A DNA stretch of 64,000 nucleotides from Paraburkholderia kururiensis (GTDB lineage: Bacteria; Pseudomonadota; Gammaproteobacteria; Burkholderiales; Burkholderiaceae), in contig NZ_CP139965.1 in the NCBI RefSeq assembly GCF_034424375.1, forward strand, positions 4,464,001 to 4,528,000, in the 5' to 3' direction. Made by a program: the position numbers and the translations under genes. The notes beneath the pieces were generated by a model that had not been told where the DNA came from, searched no databases, and worked only from the letters and a program-made list of their open reading frames with translations. Within the stretch, counting starts at the first letter, position 1, and each line of letters starts with the position of its first letter. Below, one piece after another: positions 38,612-48,073 of the stretch.

Positions 38612-40564
38612 ATGAAATTCCCCTTGCCGCCTCAAGGGCGGCCGAATCGCGTCTACCCGCGCGGTGCGCCGCCGGGCCTTTATGGGCCCGTTTCGGTGCT
38701 GGCCGGCGCCGCGGTCGTTTCCGGCCTCTATCTGGGCCGCGCGGTACTCATTCCGATCACGCTCTCGGTACTGCTGAGCTTTCTGCTCGCGCCGCTCGTC
38801 AACATGCTGCGGCGCGTGCGGCTGGGCCAGTTCGCGTCGATTCTCGTGGCCGTGTTCTTCGCGCTTGCGGCGCTGCTCGGCGTGGGCATGCTGATCGGCG
38901 CTCAGGTGGTCCAGCTTGCAGCCGATCTGCCGCAGTACCAGGTCGCCATCGAACGCAAGATCGAAACCGTGCAGGAGAAAACCGTGCGCCGCGCGGACGT
39001 GCTCGCGAGCAAGGCCGCGTCCACGCTGCAGCGCCTCGCGCCTTCGCGGCCCAGCCCGCCGCAGGGTTTCGGCAGCCGCGTGGCGAGAACGGCGTCGGGC
39101 AACCCGATTCCGGTCGAGGTCCACGAGCCGGTGCCCACGCCCATGCAACTCGTGCGGCGCGCGTTTTCGCCGGTGGTGGCGCCGCTGGAAACCACGTTCA
39201 TCGTGCTGGTGGTGACGATCTTCATCCTGCTGCAGCGTGAGGATCTGCGCGACCGCCTCATCAGCCTGTTCGGCTCGCGCGACCTGCATCGCACGACGAC
39301 CGCCATCGACGACGCCGCGCGCCGTCTGAGCCGCTATTTCGTGACGCAACTGGGGCTCAACCTCAGCGTGGGTGCGGTGCTCACCATCGGTCTTGCGGCC
39401 ATCGGCGTGCCGGGCGCGCTGCTGTTCGGCGTGATCGCCGCGTTCCTGCGCTTCGTGCCGTACATCGGCATCTGGATTGCCGCGGCGCTCGCCACGTGCC
39501 TTGCCGCCGCCATCCAGCCGCAATGGACGATGGCGGTCTGGACGCTGATCCTCTTCATCGTCGTGGATGTCGTCGCGGGCCAGGTGGCCGAGCCGCTGCT
39601 CTACAGCCGCGGCTCCGGTCTCTCGCCGCTCGCGGTGGTGGTGGCCGCCATTTTCTGGAGCTGGCTCTGGGGGCCCATCGGCCTTGTGCTGTCGACGCCG
39701 CTTACGCTGTGCATCGTCACGCTGGGTCGCTACACGCATCGCCTCAATTTCCTCACCGTTTTGCTGGGCGACCAGCCCGCGCTCACGCCGGCGCAGAGCT
39801 TTTATCAACGGCTGCTCGCGGACGAAGCGCACGACGCCATCGTGCAGGCCGGGCGGCTGCTGCACGAGATGTCCGTGGTCGATTACTACGACCAGGTGGC
39901 GCTGGAAGGTCTGCAACTCGCGCGCAACGATGCGCTGCGCGGCGTGCTCACGTCTGAACAGCTGGCGCGCGTGAACGAAACGCTGATCGACATCGTGGAG
40001 AACCTCGAAACGGTGGAGGGCGCGCCGGACCCGCTCACCTCGGGGCAGAACGGCCGCACGCTGATGGCGGAGGGGCGCGAGCGAGAGCCGCGCGCCGCGG
40101 CAAGCCAGGCTGAGCCCGGCGCCCATGCCAGCCCGGCGTCGCTCGCTGAAGGCATCTCGGTGCTCTGCATCTCCGGCCGCGGCGCCTTCGACGAAGTAGC
40201 CGCCGCCATCACGATGCAACTGCTCGCGCGGCTCAAGATTCCGTGCACGGCCGCGCGCTACGAGCAGTTCCGCTATCCGCGCGCCGACGCGCCGGAGATC
40301 GAGCTGGCGCCGGTGGTCTGCATCGTGTCGCTCGATGCCGCGGACTGGCCGCCGTACCTGCGCAACCTGCTGCGGCGCCTGCGCAGCCAGCAGTCGCCCG
40401 CCGCCATCGTGGTGGGCTTCGGCAAACAGCCGGACGACGCGCCCGGCGTCGATGCGGCCGAGGCCACCGGGCCGCTGTACGAGGCCACGACGTTCCGCGC
40501 GCTCGTGGAGCAATGCCGGACGGCGGCGCTGGCGGCGAGCGCCTCCGCGCCCGCGCGAGGCTAG
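38612..40564 (+). CDS. AI-2E-family (PerM/TqsA-like) transporter with large C-terminal extension
   Basis: A 650-residue inner-membrane protein. The first 390 residues form the AI-2E transporter fold: helices near 25-75, a periplasm/cytoplasm loop 100-180, then VVAPLETTFIVLVVTIFILLQREDLRDRL and GVPGALLFGVIAAFLRFVPYIG, GPIGLVLSTPLTLC. Residues 400-640 are soluble: a helical part (LLADEAHDAIVQAGRLLHEM), then a Rossmann-like alternation (ISVLCISGRGAFDEVAAAITMQLL... PVVCIVSLD). I do not recognise this second domain; it may be regulatory. Substrate is unknown, since most AI-2E-family members do not carry AI-2. Confidence 0.88.
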   Translation: MKFPLPPQGRPNRVYPRGAPPGLYGPVSVLAGAAVVSGLYLGRAVLIPITLSVLLSFLLAPLVNMLRRVRLGQFASILVAVFFALAALLGVGMLIGAQVVQLAADLPQYQVAIERKIETVQEKTVRRADVLASKAASTLQRLAPSRPSPPQGFGSRVARTASGNPIPVEVHEPVPTPMQLVRRAFSPVVAPLETTFIVLVVTIFILLQREDLRDRLISLFGSRDLHRTTTAIDDAARRLSRYFVTQLGLNLSVGAVLTIGLAAIGVPGALLFGVIAAFLRFVPYIGIWIAAALATCLAAAIQPQWTMAVWTLILFIVVDVVAGQVAEPLLYSRGSGLSPLAVVVAAIFWSWLWGPIGLVLSTPLTLCIVTLGRYTHRLNFLTVLLGDQPALTPAQSFYQRLLADEAHDAIVQAGRLLHEMSVVDYYDQVALEGLQLARNDALRGVLTSEQLARVNETLIDIVENLETVEGAPDPLTSGQNGRTLMAEGREREPRAAASQAEPGAHASPASLAEGISVLCISGRGAFDEVAAAITMQLLARLKIPCTAARYEQFRYPRADAPEIELAPVVCIVSLDAADWPPYLRNLLRRLRSQQSPAAIVVGFGKQPDDAPGVDAAEATGPLYEATTFRALVEQCRTAALAASASAPARG

Positions 40565-40574
40565 ACCGGGCGCC

Positions 40575-40599
40575 GCGCGGGGCCGGATGCGCCCCGCGC
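40575..40599 (+). terminator. GC-rich hairpin after the AI-2E-type gene
   Basis: Perfect 9-bp stem GCGCGGGGC/GCCCCGCGC, loop of seven, beginning ten bases after the stop. There is no T-run, so it is a doubtful terminator. Confidence 0.35.
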
Positions 40600-40763
40600 C
40601 TGCGCGCCCAAACGTGCGGACAACCGCTGAGACCTTCCTCAGTTCACCAGATTGAATCCGCCGGCATGCGGGTACGCTCTTTCTGGGCGAACTCGCGGCG
40701 TGCGCCTGCATGACATCCGGCCGCGCCGAACACTGTCCCGCCCCGTACCTTGCGCCGTTCCTC

Positions 40764-42380
40764 ATGCTGAAACGTCTGATCCGTCTGCTGCGCCATCCCG
40801 CCTCTGTCGTCTGGGTGAGTCTCGCGCTCGCCATGGCGATCAGCGCGGTCGCGGTCTGGGCGGCCGTCGAGATGCAGCACGACGCGATGCGCCGCGCGAA
40901 CGAGACGGCGCAGAACGTCTCGCTGCTGATCGAGCGCGACACCGCGCGCAACCTCGAACTCTACGATCTGTCGCTGAAGGCCGTTATCGGCGGCCTGCAC
41001 GAGCCCGGCGTGATGAAACTCGCGCCGCAGATGCGTCAGCGCGTGCTGTTCGACAGCTCGGCCATGGCGCAGGACCTCGGCTCGCTGTTCGTGATCGACG
41101 TGCACGGCAACGTGGTGGCGGATTCGCGCGCGGTGCCGCCGCGCCGCGTGAACGTTTCGGACCGCGACTATTTCAAGGTGCACCGCGATTCGCCGAACGT
41201 GGGGCTCTACGTCAGCCGGCCGTTCAAGCCGCGGCTCACCGCGGGCGACACGAGCATTGCGCTGAGCCGCCGCCTTTCGAACCCGGACGGCAGCTTCGCC
41301 GGCATCGTGGTGGGCACGATGCGGCTCGCCTATTTCCGCCGGCTCTTCGAGGGCACGAACCTGGGCGAGCGCGGCTCCATCACGCTGATGCTCACGGACG
41401 GCACCGTGCTGATGCGCCGACCGTTGCGGGCCTGGATGGTGGGCGTCAACCTTGCCGGCTCGGACAATTTCAACGCCTTCCAGGGCGCGCCCGAAGGGCG
41501 GTTCTTCGCGCAGTCGGCCATCGACGGCGTGGACCGCTGGTACGTCTATCGCCACATCCACGGTTTTCCGATGATCCTGAGCGTGGGCCAGGCCATCGAC
41601 GACATCGACGCCGAATGGCGGCGGCGCGCGTGGATCATCGGCGTGCTGACTGTTTTGCTCGACGTCGCCATCGTGGCGCTGGCCGTGCTGTTTTCGCAGC
41701 AACTGCGCCGGCGTATCGCCATGGAAGACCGGCTGCGCGTGCTGGCTCGCACCGACGGGCTCACGGGCATCAACAACCGTCGGGCCTTCGACGAGCGCGC
41801 GAATACGGAATGGCGGCGCGCGAGACGCAGCGGCCGGCCGCTGTCGGCGCTGATCTGCGACATCGACCACTTCAAGACCTACAACGACCGCTACGGCCAC
41901 GCGGCGGGCGACGACGCGCTCACGGCAGTGGCGGGCTGCATCGCGTCGTACGCGCGGCGTCCCGGCGACAGCGCCGCGCGCTATGGCGGCGAGGAGTTCA
42001 CGGTGCTGCTGGCAGAGACGGCCGAACGCGACGCCATGCGGCTCGCGCAGCAGATTCGCGCAGCCGTGGAGGCGCTCAAGCTGCGCCACGCCGGCAATCC
42101 GCGCGGCGTGCTGACGGTGAGCATCGGCGTGGCCGGCACCGACGAGCACACGTTCGGCACGCTGTCGGAACTCCTCGAGGCCGCCGACGCGGCGCTGTAT
42201 CGGGCCAAGGCGGATGGGCGCAACTGCGTGCGGCAGGCGCGGGCGCTGGAAGCGGTGTCCTCAATGGTGCCCCCAACGGCGTCTGAAACGACGCCGCAGC
42301 TCACGACGGAAAGCGCGAAGGAAACGGAAGGCGCCGCGAGCAAGGTCCAGCAAGACCCGCACACGGAGTCGCTGTCCTAG
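40764..42380 (+). CDS. Membrane diguanylate cyclase with extracytoplasmic PDC sensor
   Basis: A 538-residue protein. TM1 (about 14-34), a periplasmic double-PDC/dCache-like sensor (40-295: VIDVHGNVVADSR, SDRDYFKVHRDSP), TM2 (about 300-320) and a GGDEF domain (340-500) with active-site GGEEF at 408-412. The I-site RxxD (RPGD, 399-402) sits five residues before it, so product inhibition is expected. It makes c-di-GMP. A polar tail of about 45 residues follows. Start 40764 (MLKRLIRLL) is chosen because TM1 then follows directly; an ATG at 40710 is also possible, and neither has a strong ribosome site. Confidence 0.92.
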   Translation: MLKRLIRLLRHPASVVWVSLALAMAISAVAVWAAVEMQHDAMRRANETAQNVSLLIERDTARNLELYDLSLKAVIGGLHEPGVMKLAPQMRQRVLFDSSAMAQDLGSLFVIDVHGNVVADSRAVPPRRVNVSDRDYFKVHRDSPNVGLYVSRPFKPRLTAGDTSIALSRRLSNPDGSFAGIVVGTMRLAYFRRLFEGTNLGERGSITLMLTDGTVLMRRPLRAWMVGVNLAGSDNFNAFQGAPEGRFFAQSAIDGVDRWYVYRHIHGFPMILSVGQAIDDIDAEWRRRAWIIGVLTVLLDVAIVALAVLFSQQLRRRIAMEDRLRVLARTDGLTGINNRRAFDERANTEWRRARRSGRPLSALICDIDHFKTYNDRYGHAAGDDALTAVAGCIASYARRPGDSAARYGGEEFTVLLAETAERDAMRLAQQIRAAVEALKLRHAGNPRGVLTVSIGVAGTDEHTFGTLSELLEAADAALYRAKADGRNCVRQARALEAVSSMVPPTASETTPQLTTESAKETEGAASKVQQDPHTESLS

Positions 42381-42440
42381 TTGCCCACGCCGGCGTCGTG
42401 GTGCCTGCCCGTTGGGCGACGCACCGCCGCGCATCCAAAT

Positions 42441-42485
42441 TTAACCCGGGTAATATTGCGCGTTCAATTTATACCCGGGTATAAT
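42441..42485 (+). promoter_or_regulatory. Promoter and twin CCCGGG operators of the DUF2239 gene
   Basis: TTATACCCGGGTATAA (42469-42484) is a perfect 16-bp palindrome that overlaps TATAAT (42480-42485). A second ACCCGGGT core lies at 42444-42451; the two centres are 29 bp apart, close to three helical turns. TTGCGC (42456-42461) is an 18-bp-spaced -35 candidate. Binding of a repressor to both would cover the promoter. Confidence 0.6.
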
Positions 42486-42518
42486 CCGTCGCTCATGACT
42501 ACCCACAGGAGTTTCGGC

Positions 42519-43175
42519 ATGAGCAGCACGGCGAGTTGTACGGCGTTCGAAGGCACACGGCGCATTGCGAGTGGCACGCCCCGGCAGGTCGCCGCGGCGG
42601 TGCGGCGGTGGCTGGACGATATCGGCACGGACGCGGCGCACGCTGACCCTCGCGCGCCACTGCTGATCTTCGACGACAGTTCGGGCCGGCAGGTGGAATT
42701 CGACCTGCGCGGCACGGTGGCGGAAGTCGAAGCACGGTTCGATGCGCCGGGCGACGCGTCCACGGCATCCGCGTCCGAGGTGCGAGCCGACCACGCCCCG
42801 CAAGCGGAAGCCGCCCAAACCGAAGCCGCCCCACGCGGCCGGGGCCGCCCGAAGCTCGGCGTGATCGCTCGCGAAGTCACGCTGCTGCCGCGTCATTGGG
42901 AGTGGCTCAACGGCCAGCCGGGCGGGGCTTCGGTGGCGCTGCGCCGTCTTGTCGAGGCGGCGCGCGCGGCGAACGGCAACAAAGACCGCATTCGCGCCGC
43001 GCAGGAAGCGGCCTGGCGCTTCATGACCGCGCTGGCCGGCGACCTGGCGGGCTACGAGGAGGCCACCCGCGCGCTTTACGCGAGCGACGCCGCCCGCTTC
43101 GACGCCTTGCTCGCTGGGTGGCCCGCTGACGTGCGCGACTACGCCGCAACGCTCGCCGCACCCGCGTTCGAGTGA
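42519..43175 (+). CDS. DUF2239 family protein
   Basis: A 218-residue cytoplasmic protein of unknown function. The N-terminal part (TAFEGTRRIASGTPRQVAAAVRRWLDD ... LLIFDDSSGRQVEFDLRGT) and the C-terminal part (RGRPKLGVIAREVTLLPRHWEWLNGQPGGASVALRRLVEAAR) match DUF2239 as I remember it; the two are joined by an Ala/Glu-rich linker. The GRPKLGVIAREVTLLPRHWEWL stretch resembles ribbon-helix-helix-like DNA-binding proteins, so a regulator that controls its own palindromic promoter is conceivable. ATG 42519 is used since AGGAG lies eight bases upstream; an ATG at 42495 lies only ten bases from the -10. Confidence 0.85.
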   Translation: MSSTASCTAFEGTRRIASGTPRQVAAAVRRWLDDIGTDAAHADPRAPLLIFDDSSGRQVEFDLRGTVAEVEARFDAPGDASTASASEVRADHAPQAEAAQTEAAPRGRGRPKLGVIAREVTLLPRHWEWLNGQPGGASVALRRLVEAARAANGNKDRIRAAQEAAWRFMTALAGDLAGYEEATRALYASDAARFDALLAGWPADVRDYAATLAAPAFE

Positions 43176-43339
43176 GCGCCTTGCCAGCCCTATTCCCTCT
43201 TCGTACACTCGCGCGTAATTTGCCGTGGGCGGCACACGCGGGCGCCCACGTCTGCGCGGCACGCGTCCAGAAGCGAAGCCGCCGCAGAGGCAAGTCCCTC
43301 CCCATCCAACCATAACGCCCCAAGAGGAGAACCACCGCG

Positions 43340-44644
43340 ATGTCCGATTCCTACTTCCCGCGCTGGCGTACCCAGCCTGGCGCCGCGCACCGTGTGGTCG
43401 CGACCGACGAACGGCTGCCTTGGCCGCAGATGCTGGCCATGGGCGTGCAGCACGTCGTCGCCATGTTTGGCGCCACGGTGCTCGCGCCGCTGCTGATGGG
43501 CTTCGATCCGAACCTTTGCATCTTCATGTCGGGCATCGGCACGCTGATCTTCTTCGTGATCGTGGGCGGGCGGGTGCCGAGCTATCTCGGGTCCAGCTTC
43601 GCGTTCATCGGTCTCGTGATTGCCGTGACCGGCTACAGCGGCCACGGACCGAATCCGAACATTCCGCTCGCGCTGGGCGGCATCGTGGCGTGCGGGGTGG
43701 TGTACGCGGTGATCGGGCTCATCGTTTCCGCGGTGGGCACGCAATGGATCGAAACGTTGATGCCGCCTGTCGTGACGGGCGCGATCGTCGCCGTGATCGG
43801 GCTCAACCTCGCGCCGATCGCCGTGAAGGGCGTGAGCGGTTCGTCGTTCGACTCGTGGATGGCGCTCGTCACCGTGCTGTGCGTGGGCGGCGTGGCCGTG
43901 TTTGCGCGCGGCATGCTGCAACGGCTGCTGATCCTCGTGGGACTCATCATCGCGTACGTGATCTATGCCGTCGTCACGAACGGCCTTGGCCTGGGCAAGC
44001 CGATCGACTTTGCCGTGGTGGCCAACGCCGCCTGGTTCGGCATGCCGCACTTCGCGGCGCCCGTGTTCGACGCGCACGCCGTCACGCTGCTTGCGCCCAT
44101 CGCCGTGATCCTCGTGGCCGAGAACCTGGGTCACATCAAGGCCGTGAGCGCGATGACGGGGCAGAACCTGGACCGCTATATCGGCCGTGCGTTCATCGGC
44201 GACGGGCTGGCCACCGTGGTGTCCGGCTTCGCGGGCGGCACGGGCGTGACGACTTACGCGGAAAACATCGGCGTGATGGCCGTGACGAAGATCTACTCGA
44301 CGCTCGTGTTCGTGGTGGCCGCGGTGATCGCGCTCGTGCTTGGCTTCTCGCCGAAGTTCGGCGCCGTGATCCAGACCATTCCAGGCCCGGTGCTGGGCGG
44401 GGTCTCGATCGTCGTGTTCGGGCTGATCGCGGTGACGGGCGCACGCATCTGGGTGGTCAACAAGGTGGACTTCTCGGACAACCGCAATCTGATCGTCGCG
44501 GCCGTCACGCTCGTGCTGGGCGCGGGGGACTTCTCCTTGAAGCTCGGCAACTTCGGCCTGGGCGGCATCGGCACCGCGACGTTCGGCGCCATCATTCTCT
44601 ACGCGCTGCTGCGTCGCAAGCCGGCGCAGCAGGCGGCGGTTTAA
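43340..44644 (+). CDS. Nucleobase:cation symporter-2 (uracil/xanthine permease family)
   Basis: A 434-residue, about 14-helix inner-membrane symporter. Family marks: MLAMGVQHVVAMFGATVLAPLL (helix 1), PSYLGSSFAFIG (helix 3, substrate half-helix), AENLGHIKAVSAMTG and the helix-10 motif GGTGVTTYAENIGVMAVTKIYS. The last is characteristic of the UraA/RutG branch, so uracil or another pyrimidine is more likely than xanthine. AGGAG lies upstream of the ATG. It converges with the antiporter gene; no terminator is evident in the 86 bp between. Confidence 0.93.
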   Translation: MSDSYFPRWRTQPGAAHRVVATDERLPWPQMLAMGVQHVVAMFGATVLAPLLMGFDPNLCIFMSGIGTLIFFVIVGGRVPSYLGSSFAFIGLVIAVTGYSGHGPNPNIPLALGGIVACGVVYAVIGLIVSAVGTQWIETLMPPVVTGAIVAVIGLNLAPIAVKGVSGSSFDSWMALVTVLCVGGVAVFARGMLQRLLILVGLIIAYVIYAVVTNGLGLGKPIDFAVVANAAWFGMPHFAAPVFDAHAVTLLAPIAVILVAENLGHIKAVSAMTGQNLDRYIGRAFIGDGLATVVSGFAGGTGVTTYAENIGVMAVTKIYSTLVFVVAAVIALVLGFSPKFGAVIQTIPGPVLGGVSIVVFGLIAVTGARIWVVNKVDFSDNRNLIVAAVTLVLGAGDFSLKLGNFGLGGIGTATFGAIILYALLRRKPAQQAAV

Positions 44645-44730
44645 CGCGCTGTCTTAAACCGCTGTTGCTCGACTCGTGCGGCACGGCCGCCGCGCGAGTC
44701 TTCTGCTTGCAGTGGACGTGCCGCTAGTTC

Positions 44731-46401
44731 TCACTCGTGCCCGCGTCCCCGCGAAGTCAGTGCCGTCTCGGACCAGTCGACTTCGCGCATCAGCTTGTTC
44801 AGCGTTTCGTCGTTGATCTTCTGTTCGTTGCGTTGCGCGAGCAGCGCCGCGCGTTCGGCGCGCATCGCGGCAAGCCGCATCTGCAATTCCAGCGCCTCGG
44901 CACGTCGCGCTTCGGCGCGCTTGCCCGCGTCGTCGTCGCCCAGTGTCGCGAGGCGTCGTCGATAGATGTCCATCACGCGAGCGGCCACGTCGGTGGCAGA
45001 GGCGGCCTCGGCTTCGTCCAGATCGGCGCAGACCTTTTCGTGCTGCTGATCCACCGCGCGAATCGCGGCCTGCGCGGCGAGCGTGCGGGCCGCGCGCTCC
45101 TCGGCGGCGTGCGGGTCGCGGCCGCGCAGCGTCACGCCGCGCAACAGCAACGGCAACGCCACCACGGCGACGATCAGCGACACGAAAATCACGCCCGACG
45201 CGATGAAGATTGCCGTATCCCGCCCCGGCAGCGGCTGGCCGTCGGAGAGCGCGACGGGCAGCGAAAGCGCGCCCGCCAGCGTGATTGCGCCGCGCACGCC
45301 GGCAAAGGTGGTGATGGACACGGTGCGCAGCCCCGGCACTGCGTTCGCCACACCGTGCTTCGCCGCGCTGCGGCTGGCGAACCAGCGCAGCAGCCAGACC
45401 CATACGAAGCGGATGGCGTAGAGCGCGGCCAGCACCGCGGCCACGTAGCCGATCAATTGCCAGAACTGCGCGCGGCCCGCGTGATGCGCGTCCACGAGCG
45501 CCTTGCCGATGATGAGCGGGAACTCCAGCCCGAGCAGCGTGAACACCATGCCGTTGAACACGAATTCGAGCATGGTCCACGTGCTCGCGCCGCGCACGCG
45601 CGCCGAGACGGGGCCGCTGTGCGCGAAGTCGGTGGAATTCATCGTCATGCCGGCCGATACCGCCGCAAGCACGCCGGACCACCCGAAGTGTTCCGCGAGC
45701 AGATAGGAGGCGAACGGCACGAGCATGGTCATGATGACGCCCGGCGCGGGGTCGCCGTCCGCTGACAACGCGAAGAAGCGCGCGAACGCGAAGGCGAAGA
45801 TCCAGCCGATGGCGATGCCGACAGCCAGCCCGCCCGCCGCAATGACGAGAAAGCTCAGCGACGCCTCGTGCAGCGAGAACACGCCCGTGAGCGCGGCGGC
45901 CACCGCGAACTTCAGCGCGACGAGGCCCGACGCGTCGTTCATCAACGCCTCGCCTTCCAGGATGTGCATGAGCTGCGCGGGAATGCGTCCCTTGCCGGCG
46001 ATGGCCGACAGCGCGACTGCGTCGGTAGGCGAGAGCACTGCGGCCAGCGCGAACGCGACGGGCAGCGAAATGACCGGCACCAACGCGTGAATGAAATACC
46101 CGACCGCGAGCACGGTGGCGAACACGAGGCCGAGCGCGAGCATGAGAATCGCGCGCCGCTGCATGAAGAACTCGCGCTTGGGAATGCGCCAGCCGTCGCC
46201 GAAGAGCAGCGGCGGCACGAACAGCAGCATGAAGATTTCGGGATCGAAGGTGACGTCCACATGCAGCCGGGGCCACGCGAGTACGGCGCCCAGGGCGATT
46301 TGCACGAGCGGCAGCGGAAGCGTGAAAGGCAGCACGCGCACGAGAGCGCCGGAGAGCGCGACCGCGAGCAGAAGAATCAGGACGACAAAGACGGTTTCCA
46401 T
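44731..46401 (-). CDS. CPA1-family Na+(K+)/H+ antiporter
   Basis: A 556-residue inner-membrane exchanger. About 12 helices occupy residues 1-415, with FVPPLLFGDGW (amiloride-like region), AAVLSPTDAVALSAI (cation-binding ND/TD pattern in helix 5) and GEALMNDASGLVALKFAV (helix 6, with the paired acidic residue). The C-terminal 120 residues are a charged helical cytoplasmic tail (EERAARTLAAQAAIRAVDQQHEK...), as in YjcE/NhaP-type proteins, likely regulatory. Start METVFVVLI is chosen because the first helix begins at once; the longer frame has a non-membrane, Arg-rich head. Confidence 0.93.
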   Translation of the reverse strand: METVFVVLILLLAVALSGALVRVLPFTLPLPLVQIALGAVLAWPRLHVDVTFDPEIFMLLFVPPLLFGDGWRIPKREFFMQRRAILMLALGLVFATVLAVGYFIHALVPVISLPVAFALAAVLSPTDAVALSAIAGKGRIPAQLMHILEGEALMNDASGLVALKFAVAAALTGVFSLHEASLSFLVIAAGGLAVGIAIGWIFAFAFARFFALSADGDPAPGVIMTMLVPFASYLLAEHFGWSGVLAAVSAGMTMNSTDFAHSGPVSARVRGASTWTMLEFVFNGMVFTLLGLEFPLIIGKALVDAHHAGRAQFWQLIGYVAAVLAALYAIRFVWVWLLRWFASRSAAKHGVANAVPGLRTVSITTFAGVRGAITLAGALSLPVALSDGQPLPGRDTAIFIASGVIFVSLIVAVVALPLLLRGVTLRGRDPHAAEERAARTLAAQAAIRAVDQQHEKVCADLDEAEAASATDVAARVMDIYRRRLATLGDDDAGKRAEARRAEALELQMRLAAMRAERAALLAQRNEQKINDETLNKLMREVDWSETALTSRGRGHE

Positions 46402-46796
46402 CGTTTGTGTGCGCGAGGACACCGAAGTGCCGTTGTTCTTGTGCGCAGCATGAGTCAACGAGGCTGAAGTGTAGCCTGGGGTTATGGCGCGCCGCGCCGT
46501 GGGGGGACACCGCAGCGCGCCTCGCCTCGCGTGCAGCAAATAACGCTTGAAAAGCCGCTCGAAACGAAACACGGCGCGCATCGCCGATGCACCAGCCGCG
46601 TGCACGCGTGCCCGCTCGCGACGCATGCGCAGTGCCGCCGGTGCAGCGGCTTATGCCGCGTTCATCGGAACACGGGCCGTAGTGCGCATGGACCTTGCTT
46701 TACTCCCCGCTGACGACGTACACCGCGAGACCGCACGCCATCGGCGGCGCGAGAGCCGCGCCTACACCGGCGACGAGGCTCGCACGAGAGGAACGC
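46402..46796. other. Divergent intergenic region between antiporter and EAL genes
   Basis: 395 bp that should hold promoters for both genes. I see no convincing -10/-35 pair, no strong palindrome and no gene. Confidence 0.4.
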
Positions 46797-48071
46797 ATGA
46801 CCATCGAGCAACAGGAACGAACTTTCGCCGTACCGCACGGCTTCGAGCTGAGCATGGCATCCGGCATGCAGCGCTATGCCGCGCAGCACGGCGACTGGAC
46901 ATTGACCAGCGTATTTCAACCCGTATTCAGCCTCTCGCACATGCGGGCCGTGGGCTACGAGGGCCTGCTGCGCGCCCACGACGGACTCGACCGCCCGGTC
47001 GCGCCCGTGGACGTATTCGGCGCCGCGGCGCGCTTAGGCGAGGTCTTGCAGGTGGACCGGCTCGCCCAGGCGCTGCATCTGGAGAACTTCAGGCTGCTCG
47101 GCGCGCAGCGCGAGTGGCTCTTCCTCAACGTGCATCCGGGCACGCTCACCGAGCCGTATCACGCGGCGGCGCTGCTCGCCAACCTGCGCCGGCTCGACAT
47201 TCCGCCGCGCCGCATCGTGCTCGAAGTACTGGAGCAGAGTACGGACGACATCGAACGCCTTGCCGAGTCCGTGCAGGAGTTTCGCGAACGCGGCTTTTTG
47301 ATCGCGCTCGACGACTTCGGCGCCGGTCATTCGAACCTGGAACGCGTGTGGCAACTGAACCCGGACCTCGTGAAGATCGACCGCATCATGCTGCTGCACG
47401 CGTCGCTGCGGCGGGACATGGCGGCGATCCTGCACGGGCTCGTGTCGCTGCTGCATGAAGCGGGCAAGCTCGTGCTGATCGAAGGCGTGGAGACGGAGCA
47501 CGAAGCGCAACTGGCGCTTTCCTGCGAGGCCGACTTCGTGCAGGGCTTCTTCTTCGCGCGGCCGCATCCGGGCCTTGCCGACGCGTCGCTGGCGGCCACG
47601 GTGATCGGCGACGTGACCGAGCGCTACCGCGTGCAGACCGAGGCGCGCGAGCGCAGCACGGCAACCCGCCTCGCGCCGTATCTGCGTGCCTTCGAGCGCG
47701 CGGCGGAGCGGCTGGGTGCGGGCGAGCCGCTCGAAGAGGTGTGCTGGAATTTCCTCGCACTCGACGACGCGGCGCGCTGCTTCCTGCTCGACTCGCACGG
47801 CCGCCAGGCGGGCCGCAACGTGGTGCTGCGCATGGACCGCGCGCAGCACGAAACACGCTTCTTGCCGCTTTCCGATGCGCAGGGCGCCAACTGGCTGCGC
47901 CGTCCTTATTTCCGCGCAGCTATCAGCGAGCCGGGCCGCGTGCACGTGACGAAGCCGTATCTCTCGATCAACGAGGCCATTCCGTGCGTGACGCTCTCCG
48001 TCGCCGTGCAGGTGGGCGAGCGGCTGGGCGTGCTGTGCGGCGATATCGACTGGAAAGACGATACGCTCTAG
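46797..48071 (+). CDS. EAL-domain c-di-GMP phosphodiesterase with C-terminal sensory domain
   Basis: A 424-residue cytoplasmic protein. The EAL domain (about 30-265) comes first: YEGLLRA (EGL variant at 55-57), NVHPGTL, LEVLEQ, IALDDFGAG, VKIDRI, IEGVET and VQGFFFARP, so the metal and lysine catalytic residues are all present and it should hydrolyse c-di-GMP. A second domain (about 285-415) with CFLLDSHGRQAGRNVVLR and RPYFRAAISEPGRVHVTKPYLSINEAIPCVTLSVAV resembles a PDC/CHASE-like sensor, but it is downstream and without membrane helices, so it would sense an intracellular signal. AGAGGAAC precedes the ATG. Confidence 0.92.
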   Translation: MTIEQQERTFAVPHGFELSMASGMQRYAAQHGDWTLTSVFQPVFSLSHMRAVGYEGLLRAHDGLDRPVAPVDVFGAAARLGEVLQVDRLAQALHLENFRLLGAQREWLFLNVHPGTLTEPYHAAALLANLRRLDIPPRRIVLEVLEQSTDDIERLAESVQEFRERGFLIALDDFGAGHSNLERVWQLNPDLVKIDRIMLLHASLRRDMAAILHGLVSLLHEAGKLVLIEGVETEHEAQLALSCEADFVQGFFFARPHPGLADASLAATVIGDVTERYRVQTEARERSTATRLAPYLRAFERAAERLGAGEPLEEVCWNFLALDDAARCFLLDSHGRQAGRNVVLRMDRAQHETRFLPLSDAQGANWLRRPYFRAAISEPGRVHVTKPYLSINEAIPCVTLSVAVQVGERLGVLCGDIDWKDDTL

Positions 48072-48073
48072 CC

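Noticed and set aside
37754..40951. A 1065-codon open frame on the minus strand
   Set aside because: It lies antisense to fruA, the AI-2E-type gene and part of the cyclase gene, all of which have clear domains. Composition is Arg/His-rich with no motif; it is a high-GC shadow.
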